From Marimicrobium sp913061115 (lineage in GTDB: Bacteria > Pseudomonadota > Gammaproteobacteria > Pseudomonadales > Halieaceae), in contig NZ_CP159826.1 of assembly GCF_047729875.1 (NCBI RefSeq), positions 1,860,001 to 1,924,000 on the forward strand: a DNA stretch of 64,000 nucleotides. The letters are read 5' to 3'. The translations under genes and the position numbers were made by a program. The notes under the pieces were generated by a model. It saw nothing but the letters and a program-made list of their open reading frames with translations. It made no database searches and was not told the DNA's origin. Positions 1-8,979 of this stretch are shown piece after piece (within the stretch, counting starts at the first letter, position 1; each line of letters begins with the position of its first letter).

Positions 1-254
1 ACTGCGAGCACGGCAACGCGCTTACCCTGCCCTATCAGATATAGGCCAAAGGCTTCAATAAAAGTAGATTTCCCCACGCCAGGTACACCGGTAATACCGA
101 TGCGAATACTTTTGCCACTGTGTGGCAGTACGTGCTCTAGGATGGCTTGAGCCTGCTCCCGATGCGAGTCGAGCGTGCTCTCCACCAGGGTTATCGCCTT
201 AGCCAAAGCACGACGGTTACCCTTTAGGAGGCGCTGTAGATTGAATGTCGTCAT
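1..254 (-). CDS. meaB: MeaB/ArgK-type methylmalonyl-CoA mutase-associated GTPase, 3' part cut by window edge
   Basis: Only the first 84 codons are in the window; the rest lies before base 1. The protein starts MTTFNLQRLLKGNRRALAKA and carries a Walker A motif, ITGVPGVGKST, about residues 53-63. This is the G3E-family GTPase that loads adenosylcobalamin onto methylmalonyl-CoA mutase and protects or ejects damaged cofactor. The mutase lies 1.2 kb upstream on the same strand, which supports the assignment. The two are separated by a plus-strand gene (576-1442), so meaB must have its own promoter here rather than being read directly from the mutase transcript. The ATG at 252-254 is the natural family start. 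Confidence 0.88.
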   Translation of the reverse strand, partial: MTTFNLQRLLKGNRRALAKAITLVESTLDSHREQAQAILEHVLPHSGKSIRIGITGVPGVGKSTFIEAFGLYLIGQGKRVAVLA

Positions 255-575
255 CAGCTCTGTGGATACATTTTTGTTGTCGCGTTAGTGTCCTGTTGTG
301 GCCAGTATAGCTGGAATTAGGGCTATTCCCCTCATATTTATCACAGCGCAACACGGAAATCTTCTGGGCGCGCAGCGGCGCTTCACTGGACAGCAAGAGC
401 ATGTCAGTGCACCTAGGGATATCCTTGACCGCCTTTTAACTATTTGACATGCTCATACTGAGACATCTCTAGTTGAGTTTAAGCGTAGCAGGTTTCTCTT
501 TCATAGAATCAGGTCAATGAGCGCCACTGTGGCTTATTCCAAATAGCAGATGACAATTACTGTAGGTTAGACGTC
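255..575. other. 321-bp divergent intergenic region between meaB and an MBL-fold gene
   Basis: No convincing gene. It must hold start signals for both meaB (leftward) and the gene at 576 (rightward). The only promoter-like pair I see for the rightward gene is listed separately. A 61-codon frame on the minus strand (217-402) overlaps meaB in another frame and has no recognisable features. Confidence 0.6.
444..473 (+). promoter_or_regulatory. Candidate sigma70 promoter for the MBL-fold gene
   Basis: A perfect -35 hexamer TTGACA (444-449) is followed after 18 bases by a weak -10, TCTAGT (468-473). Transcription would begin about 95 bases before the ATG at 576. The -10 matches only four of six consensus bases, so this is tentative. 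Confidence 0.3.
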
Positions 576-1442
576 ATGTTGAGAATCACGCTTTTTGTAA
601 TCAGTTTTTTTTGTTTTCCTTTGATCGCTCAGGCGAGCAGCGTGACGCTACAAATCCTTGGCTCAGGTGGACCAAATGACATTTCTGGTCGCGCTTCCAG
701 TGGTTACTTAATTTGGATAGATGAAGAGTCAAAAATCATGATTGATGCTGGCAGTGGCACGTCTTTACGCTTTGGCGAGGCTGGGGCGAGCATGTCAGAT
801 CTAGCATTTATTGGCATTAGTCATTTGCACACGGATCATTCTATTGACCTATTTAGCCTCATAAAGCGCGGATATTTCTCTAAGCGTGATACGCCTCTGA
901 CGATAGCTGGCCCGTCAGGCAATGACCATTATGTGGGCTTTAGTACTTTTGTAGACAACTTTTTGAACTCTTATGATTATTTAAATTATTACGAAATCGA
1001 CATAAAAACAATAGATGCAAGCTTGCCCGGAAAAGCTCAACCTGTTTGGTCTGAGGGTGAAATAAAAGTGTATTCTTTTGCTGTAGAGCATGCCGATACG
1101 CCAACACTCGCGTACAGGATTGTTACTCCCAAAGGCGATATAGTGTTTATGAGCGATAATAATGCAACAGCTGCAGGAATGGATGAATTTATCAAAGATG
1201 CGAATATTTTAGTAATGCATTTCCCGATTAATGAACAAGAAGAAGAAAGTGGCCAACTATTTTGGCATGCAAGTCCGAGTAAAATAGGGCAAGTTGCACA
1301 AAAAGCTCAGCCTAAATTACTCGTGTTAAGCCATTTTATGGACTTAAGTCTGAATGACAAATCCAACAGCTTAAATAAGGTTGAGGCGTCGTATAAAGGG
1401 CCCATTATTTTAGCAAATGATTTAGTGAAGATTTCGCTGTAG
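576..1442 (+). CDS. Exported MBL-fold metallo-hydrolase
   Basis: 288 residues with a hydrophobic N-terminal signal peptide ending near QAS (residues 19-21), so probably periplasmic. The metallo-beta-lactamase metal motif HLHTDH is at residues 83-88, followed by further likely ligands in VEHADT, MSDNNA and LSHFMD, the pattern of the RNase Z/arylsulfatase-like branch of the fold. The substrate cannot be told. The gene is visibly richer in A and T than its neighbours (many AAA, ATT and TTA codons) and sits on the opposite strand between the mutase and its chaperone meaB, which suggests insertion by transfer. The start codon is preceded only by a weak AGG. It converges on the mutase gene with 29 bases between stops. 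Confidence 0.8.
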   Translation: MLRITLFVISFFCFPLIAQASSVTLQILGSGGPNDISGRASSGYLIWIDEESKIMIDAGSGTSLRFGEAGASMSDLAFIGISHLHTDHSIDLFSLIKRGYFSKRDTPLTIAGPSGNDHYVGFSTFVDNFLNSYDYLNYYEIDIKTIDASLPGKAQPVWSEGEIKVYSFAVEHADTPTLAYRIVTPKGDIVFMSDNNATAAGMDEFIKDANILVMHFPINEQEEESGQLFWHASPSKIGQVAQKAQPKLLVLSHFMDLSLNDKSNSLNKVEASYKGPIILANDLVKISL

Positions 1443-1471
1443 TTTCATCTAATGATAGTCTCGCTACTGCT

Positions 1472-3628
1472 TCAGCCTTGCGCGTCCTTCACTGCCTCAA
1501 GAACCTCACGGGCACACTGCGGAATCGGTGTTCCCGGCCCAAAAATACACTTCACACCGGAATTATAAAGAAAGTCATAATCCTGTTTGGGGATAACGCC
1601 ACCCGCAATAACCACAATCTCACTTGCGCCCTGCTTCTTAAGCTCCTCGACCAACAATGGCACCAGCGTTTTGTGACCCGCTGCAAGAGAAGAGACACCC
1701 ACAACATGTACGTCGTTTTCAATGGCCTGACGTGCCACTTCCTCGGGCGTTGAAAACATCGGTGACAAATCGATGTCGAACCCAACATCGGCAAAGGCTG
1801 TTGCGACGACTTTGGCGCCGCGATCGTGGCCATCTTGGCCCATTTTGCACACCAACATACGCGGCCGGCGGCCGTATTGTTCAACGAAAGCATCGATGTC
1901 CTTACTGATACCCTGCCAATTTTCGTCTTCCTGGAATGCGGCTCCATAGACCCCCGAGACGGTCTGAGCGGTTGCCTTAAAGCGTCCAAATTCACGTTCC
2001 ATAGCGAAAGATATCTCCCCTACTGTCGCGCGTCGTCGAGTGGCCTCAATGGCCAGAGCCAAAAGATTGCCTTCTCCACTGACCGCACACTGATAAATAT
2101 CATCCAGTATGGCCTCAACCGCAGCGTCATCACGGCTGCTTCGAATAGTGGCCAATCGAGCTAATTGAGCATCGCGGACGGCATCGTTATCAATGTTGAG
2201 AATCTCAATGTCGTCTTGTTCACCAAGCTTGTATTTATTGACTCCCACGATAACATCTTCACCGCGGTCAATGCGCGCCTGCTTTTTGGCGGCGGCTTCT
2301 TCAATACGCATCTTCGGCATACCCGTCTCAATGGCCTTGGCCATGCCGCCTGCCGCTTCTACCTCTTCGATCAGCTCCCATGCCTTGTCGGCAATATCCT
2401 GGGTCAGACTCTCCATCATATAAGAGCCGCCCCAAGGGTCGATCACCTTCGTGATGCCCGTTTCCTCCTGGATGATAAGTTGTGTGTTTCGGGCAACACG
2501 GGAAGAGAATTCAGTAGGCAATGCGATCGCCTCATCCAGTGCGTTTGTGTGTAGTGACTGAGTTCCCCCAAACACCGCCGCCATCGCTTCAATCGTGGTG
2601 CGCACGACATTATTGTAAGGGTCTTGTTCCGTTAGAGACCATCCGGATGTCTGGCTGTGTGTGCGCAGCATAGAACTTTTAGGATTCTGAGGATTGAATT
2701 CAGACACAATCCGGGTCCAGAGCAGACGCGCTGCTCGCATTTTGGCAATCTCCATATAGAAGTTCATGCCTACGCCCCAGAAGAAGGACAAGCGCGGCGC
2801 AAATTCGTCGATACCGAGTCCTGCAGCGATCGCTGTGCGGATATATTCTTTGCCGTCAGCGAGGGTGTACGCCAGCTCCAATGCGGCGTTAGCGCCCGCC
2901 TCCTGAATATGATAGCCGGAGATGGAAATTGTGTTGAACCGTGGCATATTGGAAGAGCAATAAGCGATGATGTCACCGATTATTTTCATGCTGGGCGTAG
3001 GCGGATAAATATAGGTATTGCGTACCATGAACTCTTTAAGAATATCATTTTGTATGGTGCCGGCCAATTGCGCCTGTTCTACACCCTGCTCCTCTGCCGC
3101 CACAATGTATCCTGCCAAAATTGGAAGCACCGCACCGTTCATGGTCATAGAGACCGATACCTTGTCTAGCGGGATGCCGTTGAACAGGATTTTCATATCC
3201 TCAACAGAGTCGATGGCAACACCAGCCTTGCCGACATCCCCCGCGACACGCGGATGATCTGAGTCATAGCCTCTATGGGTAGCGAGGTCAAAGGCAACGG
3301 AAACCCCTTGTCCGCCCGCTGCCAGTGCCTTGCGATAAAATGCGTTAGACTCTTCAGCGGTTGAGAAACCAGCGTATTGCCGGATGGTCCAAGGCCGACC
3401 GGCATACATGGTGGCCTGTGGACCGCGCACATACGGAGACATGCCGGGCATCGTATCGGTGTACTCAAGTGAAGCGACATCAGCCGCTGTGTAAAGCGGT
3501 TTCACAGCAATATCTTCTGCCGTGTGCCAGACCAGGTCTTCCGGGCTCTGGCCTTTTGATTGTTTGGTAGCCAGCACATTCCAATTTTCTGGTGTAGAGT
3601 CAGCTTTGTCGTAAATTTCTTCGCTCAT
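1472..3628 (-). CDS. scpA: Methylmalonyl-CoA mutase (single-chain, B12-dependent)
   Basis: 718 residues, the usual length of the catalytic chain. It interconverts (R)-methylmalonyl-CoA and succinyl-CoA with adenosylcobalamin. The N-terminal two thirds is the substrate-binding TIM barrel (for example the RGYDSDHPRV segment); the C-terminal B12 domain contains DGHDRG, with His601 as the lower axial cobalt ligand, and later the IAGGVIP and FGPGT segments. It is last in a minus-strand run of carboxyltransferase, biotin carboxylase, epimerase and mutase, 10 bases after the epimerase stop, so very likely co-transcribed. Together they convert propionyl-CoA from odd-chain fatty acids, branched amino acids or sterol side chains into succinyl-CoA. 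Confidence 0.97.
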   Translation of the reverse strand: MSEEIYDKADSTPENWNVLATKQSKGQSPEDLVWHTAEDIAVKPLYTAADVASLEYTDTMPGMSPYVRGPQATMYAGRPWTIRQYAGFSTAEESNAFYRKALAAGGQGVSVAFDLATHRGYDSDHPRVAGDVGKAGVAIDSVEDMKILFNGIPLDKVSVSMTMNGAVLPILAGYIVAAEEQGVEQAQLAGTIQNDILKEFMVRNTYIYPPTPSMKIIGDIIAYCSSNMPRFNTISISGYHIQEAGANAALELAYTLADGKEYIRTAIAAGLGIDEFAPRLSFFWGVGMNFYMEIAKMRAARLLWTRIVSEFNPQNPKSSMLRTHSQTSGWSLTEQDPYNNVVRTTIEAMAAVFGGTQSLHTNALDEAIALPTEFSSRVARNTQLIIQEETGITKVIDPWGGSYMMESLTQDIADKAWELIEEVEAAGGMAKAIETGMPKMRIEEAAAKKQARIDRGEDVIVGVNKYKLGEQDDIEILNIDNDAVRDAQLARLATIRSSRDDAAVEAILDDIYQCAVSGEGNLLALAIEATRRRATVGEISFAMEREFGRFKATAQTVSGVYGAAFQEDENWQGISKDIDAFVEQYGRRPRMLVCKMGQDGHDRGAKVVATAFADVGFDIDLSPMFSTPEEVARQAIENDVHVVGVSSLAAGHKTLVPLLVEELKKQGASEIVVIAGGVIPKQDYDFLYNSGVKCIFGPGTPIPQCAREVLEAVKDAQG

Positions 3629-3638
3629 GCGCTAATCC

Positions 3639-4049
3639 TCAATGCCCCTCGGCCGGCTGGCTGATCTCGATCAGTACGCCGTCACAACTCTTGGGATGTA
3701 TAAAAATGACTCTCGCTCCGTGCGCTCCCGGCGTCGGCGCATCCGCGAGAAACTGATAGCCCTTTTCGCGCAGTCTTGCTACGTCTGCATCGATGTCGTC
3801 AGAGCGGAAACACAGATGGTGTAAACCACCGCCCTTTTTCTCCAAATAAGTCTTCACCGGACCTTCATCATTAAGGGGGTGGACCAACTCGATACTTGTA
3901 GGGGGCAAAGGCAAAAAAGCGGCGGTCGTTTTAGCCTCCAATACGTCTTCTGTGCCGCCTAGTGGGAGCCCAAAATCCGTGACGAAACGCTGTATAGCTT
4001 TTTCCAGATCAGGCACGGCGATGGCGATATGGTCTAGGGCTGTAATCAT
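3639..4049 (-). CDS. mce: Methylmalonyl-CoA epimerase
   Basis: 136 residues, vicinal oxygen chelate fold. It interconverts the (S)-isomer made by the carboxylase and the (R)-isomer used by the mutase. Expected metal ligands are visible: His7 in LDHIAIAV, the IELVHP strand, a histidine in GGLHHLCF, and the glutamate in VLIEIS near the C-terminus. A GAGGA ribosome site stands seven bases before the ATG. It lies 13 bases after the biotin carboxylase gene and 10 before the mutase, placing it inside the propionate operon. Confidence 0.95.
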   Translation of the reverse strand: MITALDHIAIAVPDLEKAIQRFVTDFGLPLGGTEDVLEAKTTAAFLPLPPTSIELVHPLNDEGPVKTYLEKKGGGLHHLCFRSDDIDADVARLREKGYQFLADAPTPGAHGARVIFIHPKSCDGVLIEISQPAEGH

Positions 4050-4062
4050 GTTCGGTCCTCTT

Positions 4063-6879
4063 CTAAAGGTGTTGCAGGAAATTGTTGGTGGCGGCTAAAC
4101 GTTGAGCTGCGACGTCCTCGGCGGATACCTCAACGGCAATTTCATCGGGAATGATTTTGAAAATGGTCTGTCCCTTGCTAATGATGCTGCCATCGGTTTC
4201 AACCAAAACTTTTGCAATAGTGCCAGAAAACGGTGCATAGACCTTATTGAACATTTTCATGACTTCGACTATAAATAAAGGGTCTCCGGCATTGAAATGA
4301 TCGCCCTCACTGATATAAACATCGTGTGCCGGTGTTTCGCGCGAGTAGAACATGCCGCCGCTCTCAGAGAGAATTTCATCTGAACTAGCCACTGGCGGCG
4401 GAACCAATACCTTTGCCATTGTCGCCTGCAGTTTTTCCTCTGCAAGTCGCTCCGGAATATGAATACTTAGATCGAGATTGACTGTGAGGTCATAAAAACC
4501 TGTTGCCTCTGCGATACTGGGCAGTAAGGCAATAATATCAGTGCCAGCCTGAAATCCTCGATGAGAATTGCGCACGCGATGCCAGAGGTCGGCATCCAGC
4601 CCCTTGGGTGGATCATTACTGTCAAGAATTGAACACAACTCCAACCAGTCTTCAGAGCCTACACGCGCATTGAGTTCAGCGTAAAATGAAAGCGCGCTTT
4701 GTAAGATCGCATTGTCGTGATCCCATATCATGACAGCTGCGGGAGGACTATCCCCGCAGACATAGTCCATATTTAGAAAGTGATAAGTGTCGTTAAGCAG
4801 TTCGAGAGGATTTTCGTTCCAACAGATTTTCCCCTCAATTACCGTATAGCAATCTCGGTTCACACTGAGCCAGCCACTGAGCATATGTGGCTCTTGAAGC
4901 AGCTCCGTCAGCGGCCGCAGCAACAACGACTCCTTGCGCTGCAACGTCTCCGCTAGAGCCGTGTGAGCGTCCCCCTCAGCCTCCCCTAGCGTCGCACGGC
5001 AAATGTGCTTATAGGCATACTGGATATCCAGATCATTGGCGCGCTGTTTAAGCTCACCGACAGCTGTTAGATAAGGGACGATAAACCGCGTCGTAGGGCG
5101 GGCATTGATATTCTGCCCGATAAACCAATTCACTAAGCCGTAGTGAAATTCAAGATTAGTGGCCAGATCCTTGCCACGCATCCGAGTCTGGCGAATGGTT
5201 TCTGCCATTCTTTCGTAAGTCTCGAGTCGAGTGTCCCCCACGGTCAGCAACAGAGCGATGTTTGAGTCGTAGGCACCCGCGAGTGTGTACTTCATGAACA
5301 CATCAGTATCAGGGTTGTGCAAGCTGATGCCCTGATCATCGCGAATCTCGCCCTCAATGGCGTCACTCCAGGACTCAATCACGCCTCCAGCGTGGGGCTG
5401 CAAAGCCTGATTGGTTGCGTTAAGCCTTGCCTCGACACTGTCGTTCATCCTTGTGATACGCTCTGGTCGGGGCAGCTTCTTCGCGTGAGCTGCGATCAAA
5501 ATCATGGCTTCCACTAGCGACTCGACAACAAAATATTCTTCTGCATTATCCGGATTACTGAACTTAAGCGAATAACACAATTCCGTCACGCGGTGCTCAA
5601 CTTGGATGCGAGTATTCATTTCCATGAAAAAATGTTTGTCGCGGTCTACTATGCATTCAAAGGTTGACACGGAGTCGAGCCCGACAGCTTCTCCAAACAC
5701 CTCGGCCTCTCTCTCCATTGCCGTCAACGTTGCTAGATCCTGCTTTAGCACTTGAGTCTCTTGCGCTTGCCCACTCGCCTCTGACTGCTCGATGGCTCTT
5801 TTTAATGACTCAACGGTCACCGAGACTTCCAATAGTTTCTGCTCATGCATCTGCAAGGAGCAATCACGACCGCCCATGGACATGCACCATTGGCCATTGC
5901 CAATCACCTGTATTTCTTGGTGGCGCGTGGTCTCGATGTTCAGCTCAACTAAAACGTTCTTGTTGTCGCCAACCCCGGTGGTCTTAACCTCGTTGAGAAT
6001 TTCTCTGACCAACTCTGCAGTGCGTGCGGACTCGCCGACACCAAGAATGCGCTGCCCCTTGCCGCCGCCGCCACCGATTGCTTTTAATCGTACCCGGTTG
6101 CTTGGATAATCGGCGGTCATCGTGCCGACAGCTTCGGTCAGAGTCACGCACAGTTCATCCACCGTATAAAGATCAATGCCGCTTTTATAAGAGGCGCCAA
6201 GCACGAGGTCTGCCTTATCTTCCAAGCTGACAGATGTGTCAGACAAAATGGCGGCGTCGACCGCCAGCTTGTGTTCTGCCACAAGCGCTTGCAAGGCCTT
6301 CACGTCAGGGTGTTTTTTAAGCAGCGTCAGCGCTGTGCCATTGTCGATGCCGGGCGTGACAGAAACACCGCATTTAAGAGCAGTTCGTTTGGCCTCATCT
6401 TTCAGGCCGGCGTCGTGCACAGTCCGCGAACAGGGGCCGATGAACGTGAGTCCCGCCTCCTCCATGGCCGCCACCATCGCTTCGTCTTCAGCCATGAAAC
6501 CGTAACCTGCAAAAATAGCGTTGTAGTTATTATCGCGGGCAATATTGATAATCTGCTTGATACGCTGCTCGCGTTCCCCCTTGTCAGCGCCACTGTAATC
6601 AGGCACGCGATGAATTCGATCCGGGTGAGTCAGCGAACGTAACTCGGGTGCGATGGCATTCCGATAGACGATAGAGTCCTTCTCTGATAACAATATACCG
6701 AAATGCGTGATACCCATCTCGACAAAAACGTCCATCGCTTCCTTGCGGATAGGGCCGCGACAAATAATAAGTGGCCGGATGTCAGTGCAGCCAAATTGTT
6801 TTGCCCATGCAGTGGGCATATTGCCCAGCCTGCGATCGCGATGGACAAGCGGGTTACTCAGGTAAAATTCGTTGGACAC
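4063..6879 (-). CDS. Long biotin carboxylase with C-terminal biotinyl domain (acyl-CoA, probably propionyl-CoA, carboxylase alpha chain)
   Basis: 938 residues. Residues 1-510 are a divergent biotin carboxylase: the glycine-rich ATP-grasp loop GGGGGKGQR near 270, the RHQEIQV strand near 320, and FFMEMNTRIQVEHRVTE near 425. About 510-840 matches no domain I can name. Residues 840-910 form a biotinyl domain with EVMKM, Lys875 being the biotinylation site. Canonical PccA or AccC-BCCP alpha chains are about 650-700 residues, so this is a long form, and the N-terminal part has a charged insertion near 360-390. Translation starts at GTG (6877-6879) with AGAGGA nine bases upstream. Neighbours (carboxyltransferase before it, epimerase and mutase after it) point to propionyl-CoA as substrate, but acyl specificity is inferred from context. 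Confidence 0.88.
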   Translation of the reverse strand: MSNEFYLSNPLVHRDRRLGNMPTAWAKQFGCTDIRPLIICRGPIRKEAMDVFVEMGITHFGILLSEKDSIVYRNAIAPELRSLTHPDRIHRVPDYSGADKGEREQRIKQIINIARDNNYNAIFAGYGFMAEDEAMVAAMEEAGLTFIGPCSRTVHDAGLKDEAKRTALKCGVSVTPGIDNGTALTLLKKHPDVKALQALVAEHKLAVDAAILSDTSVSLEDKADLVLGASYKSGIDLYTVDELCVTLTEAVGTMTADYPSNRVRLKAIGGGGGKGQRILGVGESARTAELVREILNEVKTTGVGDNKNVLVELNIETTRHQEIQVIGNGQWCMSMGGRDCSLQMHEQKLLEVSVTVESLKRAIEQSEASGQAQETQVLKQDLATLTAMEREAEVFGEAVGLDSVSTFECIVDRDKHFFMEMNTRIQVEHRVTELCYSLKFSNPDNAEEYFVVESLVEAMILIAAHAKKLPRPERITRMNDSVEARLNATNQALQPHAGGVIESWSDAIEGEIRDDQGISLHNPDTDVFMKYTLAGAYDSNIALLLTVGDTRLETYERMAETIRQTRMRGKDLATNLEFHYGLVNWFIGQNINARPTTRFIVPYLTAVGELKQRANDLDIQYAYKHICRATLGEAEGDAHTALAETLQRKESLLLRPLTELLQEPHMLSGWLSVNRDCYTVIEGKICWNENPLELLNDTYHFLNMDYVCGDSPPAAVMIWDHDNAILQSALSFYAELNARVGSEDWLELCSILDSNDPPKGLDADLWHRVRNSHRGFQAGTDIIALLPSIAEATGFYDLTVNLDLSIHIPERLAEEKLQATMAKVLVPPPVASSDEILSESGGMFYSRETPAHDVYISEGDHFNAGDPLFIVEVMKMFNKVYAPFSGTIAKVLVETDGSIISKGQTIFKIIPDEIAVEVSAEDVAAQRLAATNNFLQHL

Positions 6880-6917
6880 GCCGGTTTTCCTCTAAAGTCG
6901 TATTGCCGTGGACCGGC

Positions 6918-8651
6918 CTAGTGAAACTCGCGCTGCACATCTTGCAGCGGCTGTGCCTGGTAGCGGCGCAAATAAAATGCCATGTTCTCGGCCAGTACCT
7001 GACGCAAATCTGACGGCATCACAATTTGGGAAATTGATCCGAGACTCAAAGCTTCATTCGGATTCATCAACTCTCTAGTATAACGTTCCGCTAGCTGAAC
7101 CTCCTCAGATTTCACCCAGTCGTCGACCAGCTGCTGCGCCGCTTGTTTTGCCTGATCTTCAGACAGCCCAGCTTTCATTTGGGCTTGGGTCTCGGCTTGC
7201 AACTTGCCGGAGATCGACCCGCGCATTTTACGCAATTCATCCTTGTAAACATACTCTACTCCTGCCGGCCCCATTACGGCCACGCGGGTAGTCGGTAGGG
7301 CTATGACGAAATCGGCACCTACAGGGAAACTGTTAAAGGCGGCATAGGCGCCCCCAAAGGCATTGCGCACCAACACCAAAAATCGTGGAGTACGCAGGTC
7401 CACGATGGCATCAAGAAGCGCTCGCCCGGCTTGAATAATGCCGCCACTTTCTTGATCCTTGCCAGGCAAAAAGCCCGTGGTATCTTCGAGAAAAATAACG
7501 GGAATATTGTAAAGGTTGCAAAAGCGGATAAAGCGCGCGTTTTTATAAGCCGCGTCAATATCGATTTGTCCCGATGAAACAGCAGAGTTATTGGCGACAA
7601 AGCCAATGACATTCCCGCCCATGCGCCCCAGAGCAGTGACTGTATTTCGGGCACGGTCAGGCTGAACTTCAAGGAAGTCACCGTGGTCACACAATTGTTG
7701 AATCAAAATTGTAATATCGATAGGCGTATTAAAGCCCGTGGGCGAATTGAAGGCTTTCTTCAATAAAATCTCGATATCCCAGGTCTTGCGATTGATCGGG
7801 TCAGAGCTAGCCTGATACGGTGCAAGCTCGCCGTTATAGCTTGGCAAGTAGTTCAACAGAGATCGCACTTTGCGCAGAGCAGCCACTTCATCCTTGACCA
7901 CAAAATCTGTAACCCCGGTCTTACTGTGAACGCCGGGGCCACCTAACTCATCCGGCGTAACATCTTCGCCCAGCACTGACTTGACAACCCCTGGACCTGT
8001 CAAGCCAAAGAAAGTTTCGTTGGGCTGAATCAGGAAGCTGCCCTGACGCGGCAGGTATGAGCCGCCGCCGGCATTAAACCCAAACATGCACATGATGCTG
8101 GGCACAATGCCACTGATACGACGCAGCGCAGCAAACGCTTCTGCATACCCGTCGAGTCCACCCACACCAGCCGGAATAAATGCACCCGCACTGTCATTGA
8201 TCCCTACCACGGGAATTCTCTGTTTCGCTGCCAGCTGAAACAGGCGGGCCAGTTTAGCGCCGTTGGTCGCATCCATTGAACCCGCTCGAACGGTAAAGTC
8301 ATGCCCGTAAAGTGCCACATCGCGACCGTTCACCTTGATGATTGCGGTGACAAGCGAGGCACCATCGAGATTGGGACCCCAGTTCTGGTACAACACGGTT
8401 GGCGTTTCATCGCTGAGATAACGGATGCGTTCCCAGATAGTCATACGATTTTTCTGGTGCTGGCGCTGAATATTCTTGACGCCTGCAATCTGACGCGGGC
8501 GTTGCTGCAGCTCCCAGCCGGATTTAAGGGCATCCTCGTACAGACCGGGCTCGGACACTAACTGGCCGGGGACCCCGAAATCCTTCTCCTCATGCTCCGC
8601 AAAGGGATTATCCAGCGATGCGATTAAGGTATTGCTGTTCTCGTTCGTCAT
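6918..8651 (-). CDS. Acyl-CoA carboxylase carboxyltransferase (beta) chain, probably propionyl-CoA
   Basis: 577 residues of the fused PccB-type carboxyltransferase, with two crotonase-like halves. Acyl-CoA/oxyanion glycine motifs are visible in the N half (FNAGGGSYLPRQ) and C half (FGGAYAAFNS), plus the FGLTGPGVVKSVLGE segment typical of the family. It transfers the carboxyl group from biotin to acyl-CoA. The frame extends upstream to a TTG at 8765, but the ATG at 8651 fits the family start and leaves a leader after the candidate promoter at 8780-8808. First gene of the propionate operon, 38 bases before the biotin carboxylase. Confidence 0.92.
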   Translation of the reverse strand: MTNENSNTLIASLDNPFAEHEEKDFGVPGQLVSEPGLYEDALKSGWELQQRPRQIAGVKNIQRQHQKNRMTIWERIRYLSDETPTVLYQNWGPNLDGASLVTAIIKVNGRDVALYGHDFTVRAGSMDATNGAKLARLFQLAAKQRIPVVGINDSAGAFIPAGVGGLDGYAEAFAALRRISGIVPSIMCMFGFNAGGGSYLPRQGSFLIQPNETFFGLTGPGVVKSVLGEDVTPDELGGPGVHSKTGVTDFVVKDEVAALRKVRSLLNYLPSYNGELAPYQASSDPINRKTWDIEILLKKAFNSPTGFNTPIDITILIQQLCDHGDFLEVQPDRARNTVTALGRMGGNVIGFVANNSAVSSGQIDIDAAYKNARFIRFCNLYNIPVIFLEDTTGFLPGKDQESGGIIQAGRALLDAIVDLRTPRFLVLVRNAFGGAYAAFNSFPVGADFVIALPTTRVAVMGPAGVEYVYKDELRKMRGSISGKLQAETQAQMKAGLSEDQAKQAAQQLVDDWVKSEEVQLAERYTRELMNPNEALSLGSISQIVMPSDLRQVLAENMAFYLRRYQAQPLQDVQREFH

Positions 8652-8979
8652 ATGTCTTGATCCAAAGGTTTTCCCGAAGGACGATGGAAGGTCCGCATAA
8701 CTCGCCCGAGGTGAGCATGCTGGTTGCAAGTCGTGGCAGTCGGGATTAGGATGCAAACCTGCCAAATTTGGGGGGTCTTACAGTAATTTGCCAGCCAGAA
8801 AAAGTCAATTCAGCTTGCGACCACATTCTTAGTCTTTTCAGCGCAGATGCTAGTTTTTTCGCTGCAGATCAAGACTTTGAACTGTTGTTCGATCGTTGCG
8901 CAGGTCGTAAAATCCCAACAACAATGCAGCGCAAGTTCGGCGCCTAGGAAAATGTCATGATCAATGCTGGGACACCGAG
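8652..8979. other. Divergent intergenic region, propionate operon / pabB
   Basis: 328 bases with no gene. It carries a promoter-like pair for the leftward operon (listed separately) and an imperfect direct repeat of the form TTTT-N2-GC(G/T)GCAGAT around 8835-8870, whose meaning is unknown. The 86-codon minus-strand frame over 8810-9070 reads through this repeat and is not credible as a gene. Confidence 0.55.
8780..8808 (-). promoter_or_regulatory. Candidate sigma70 promoter of the propionyl-CoA carboxylase/mutase operon
   Basis: On the minus strand a TTGACT -35 (8808-8803) is followed by 17 bases and TACTGT (8785-8780). The -35 is strong and spacing ideal, while the -10 is poor. Transcription would start near 8773, leaving about a 120-base leader before the ATG at 8651 and making the upstream TTG at 8765 an unlikely start. 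Confidence 0.4.

Noticed and set aside
217..402. 61-codon frame over meaB and the intergenic region
   Set aside because: It overlaps the meaB reading frame in another phase and has no family resemblance.
8652..8765. Extension of the carboxyltransferase to the TTG at 8765
   Set aside because: The extra 38 residues (MAGLHPNPDCHDLQP...) do not look conserved, and the TTG would lie within a few bases of the probable transcription start; the ATG at 8651 fits the family.
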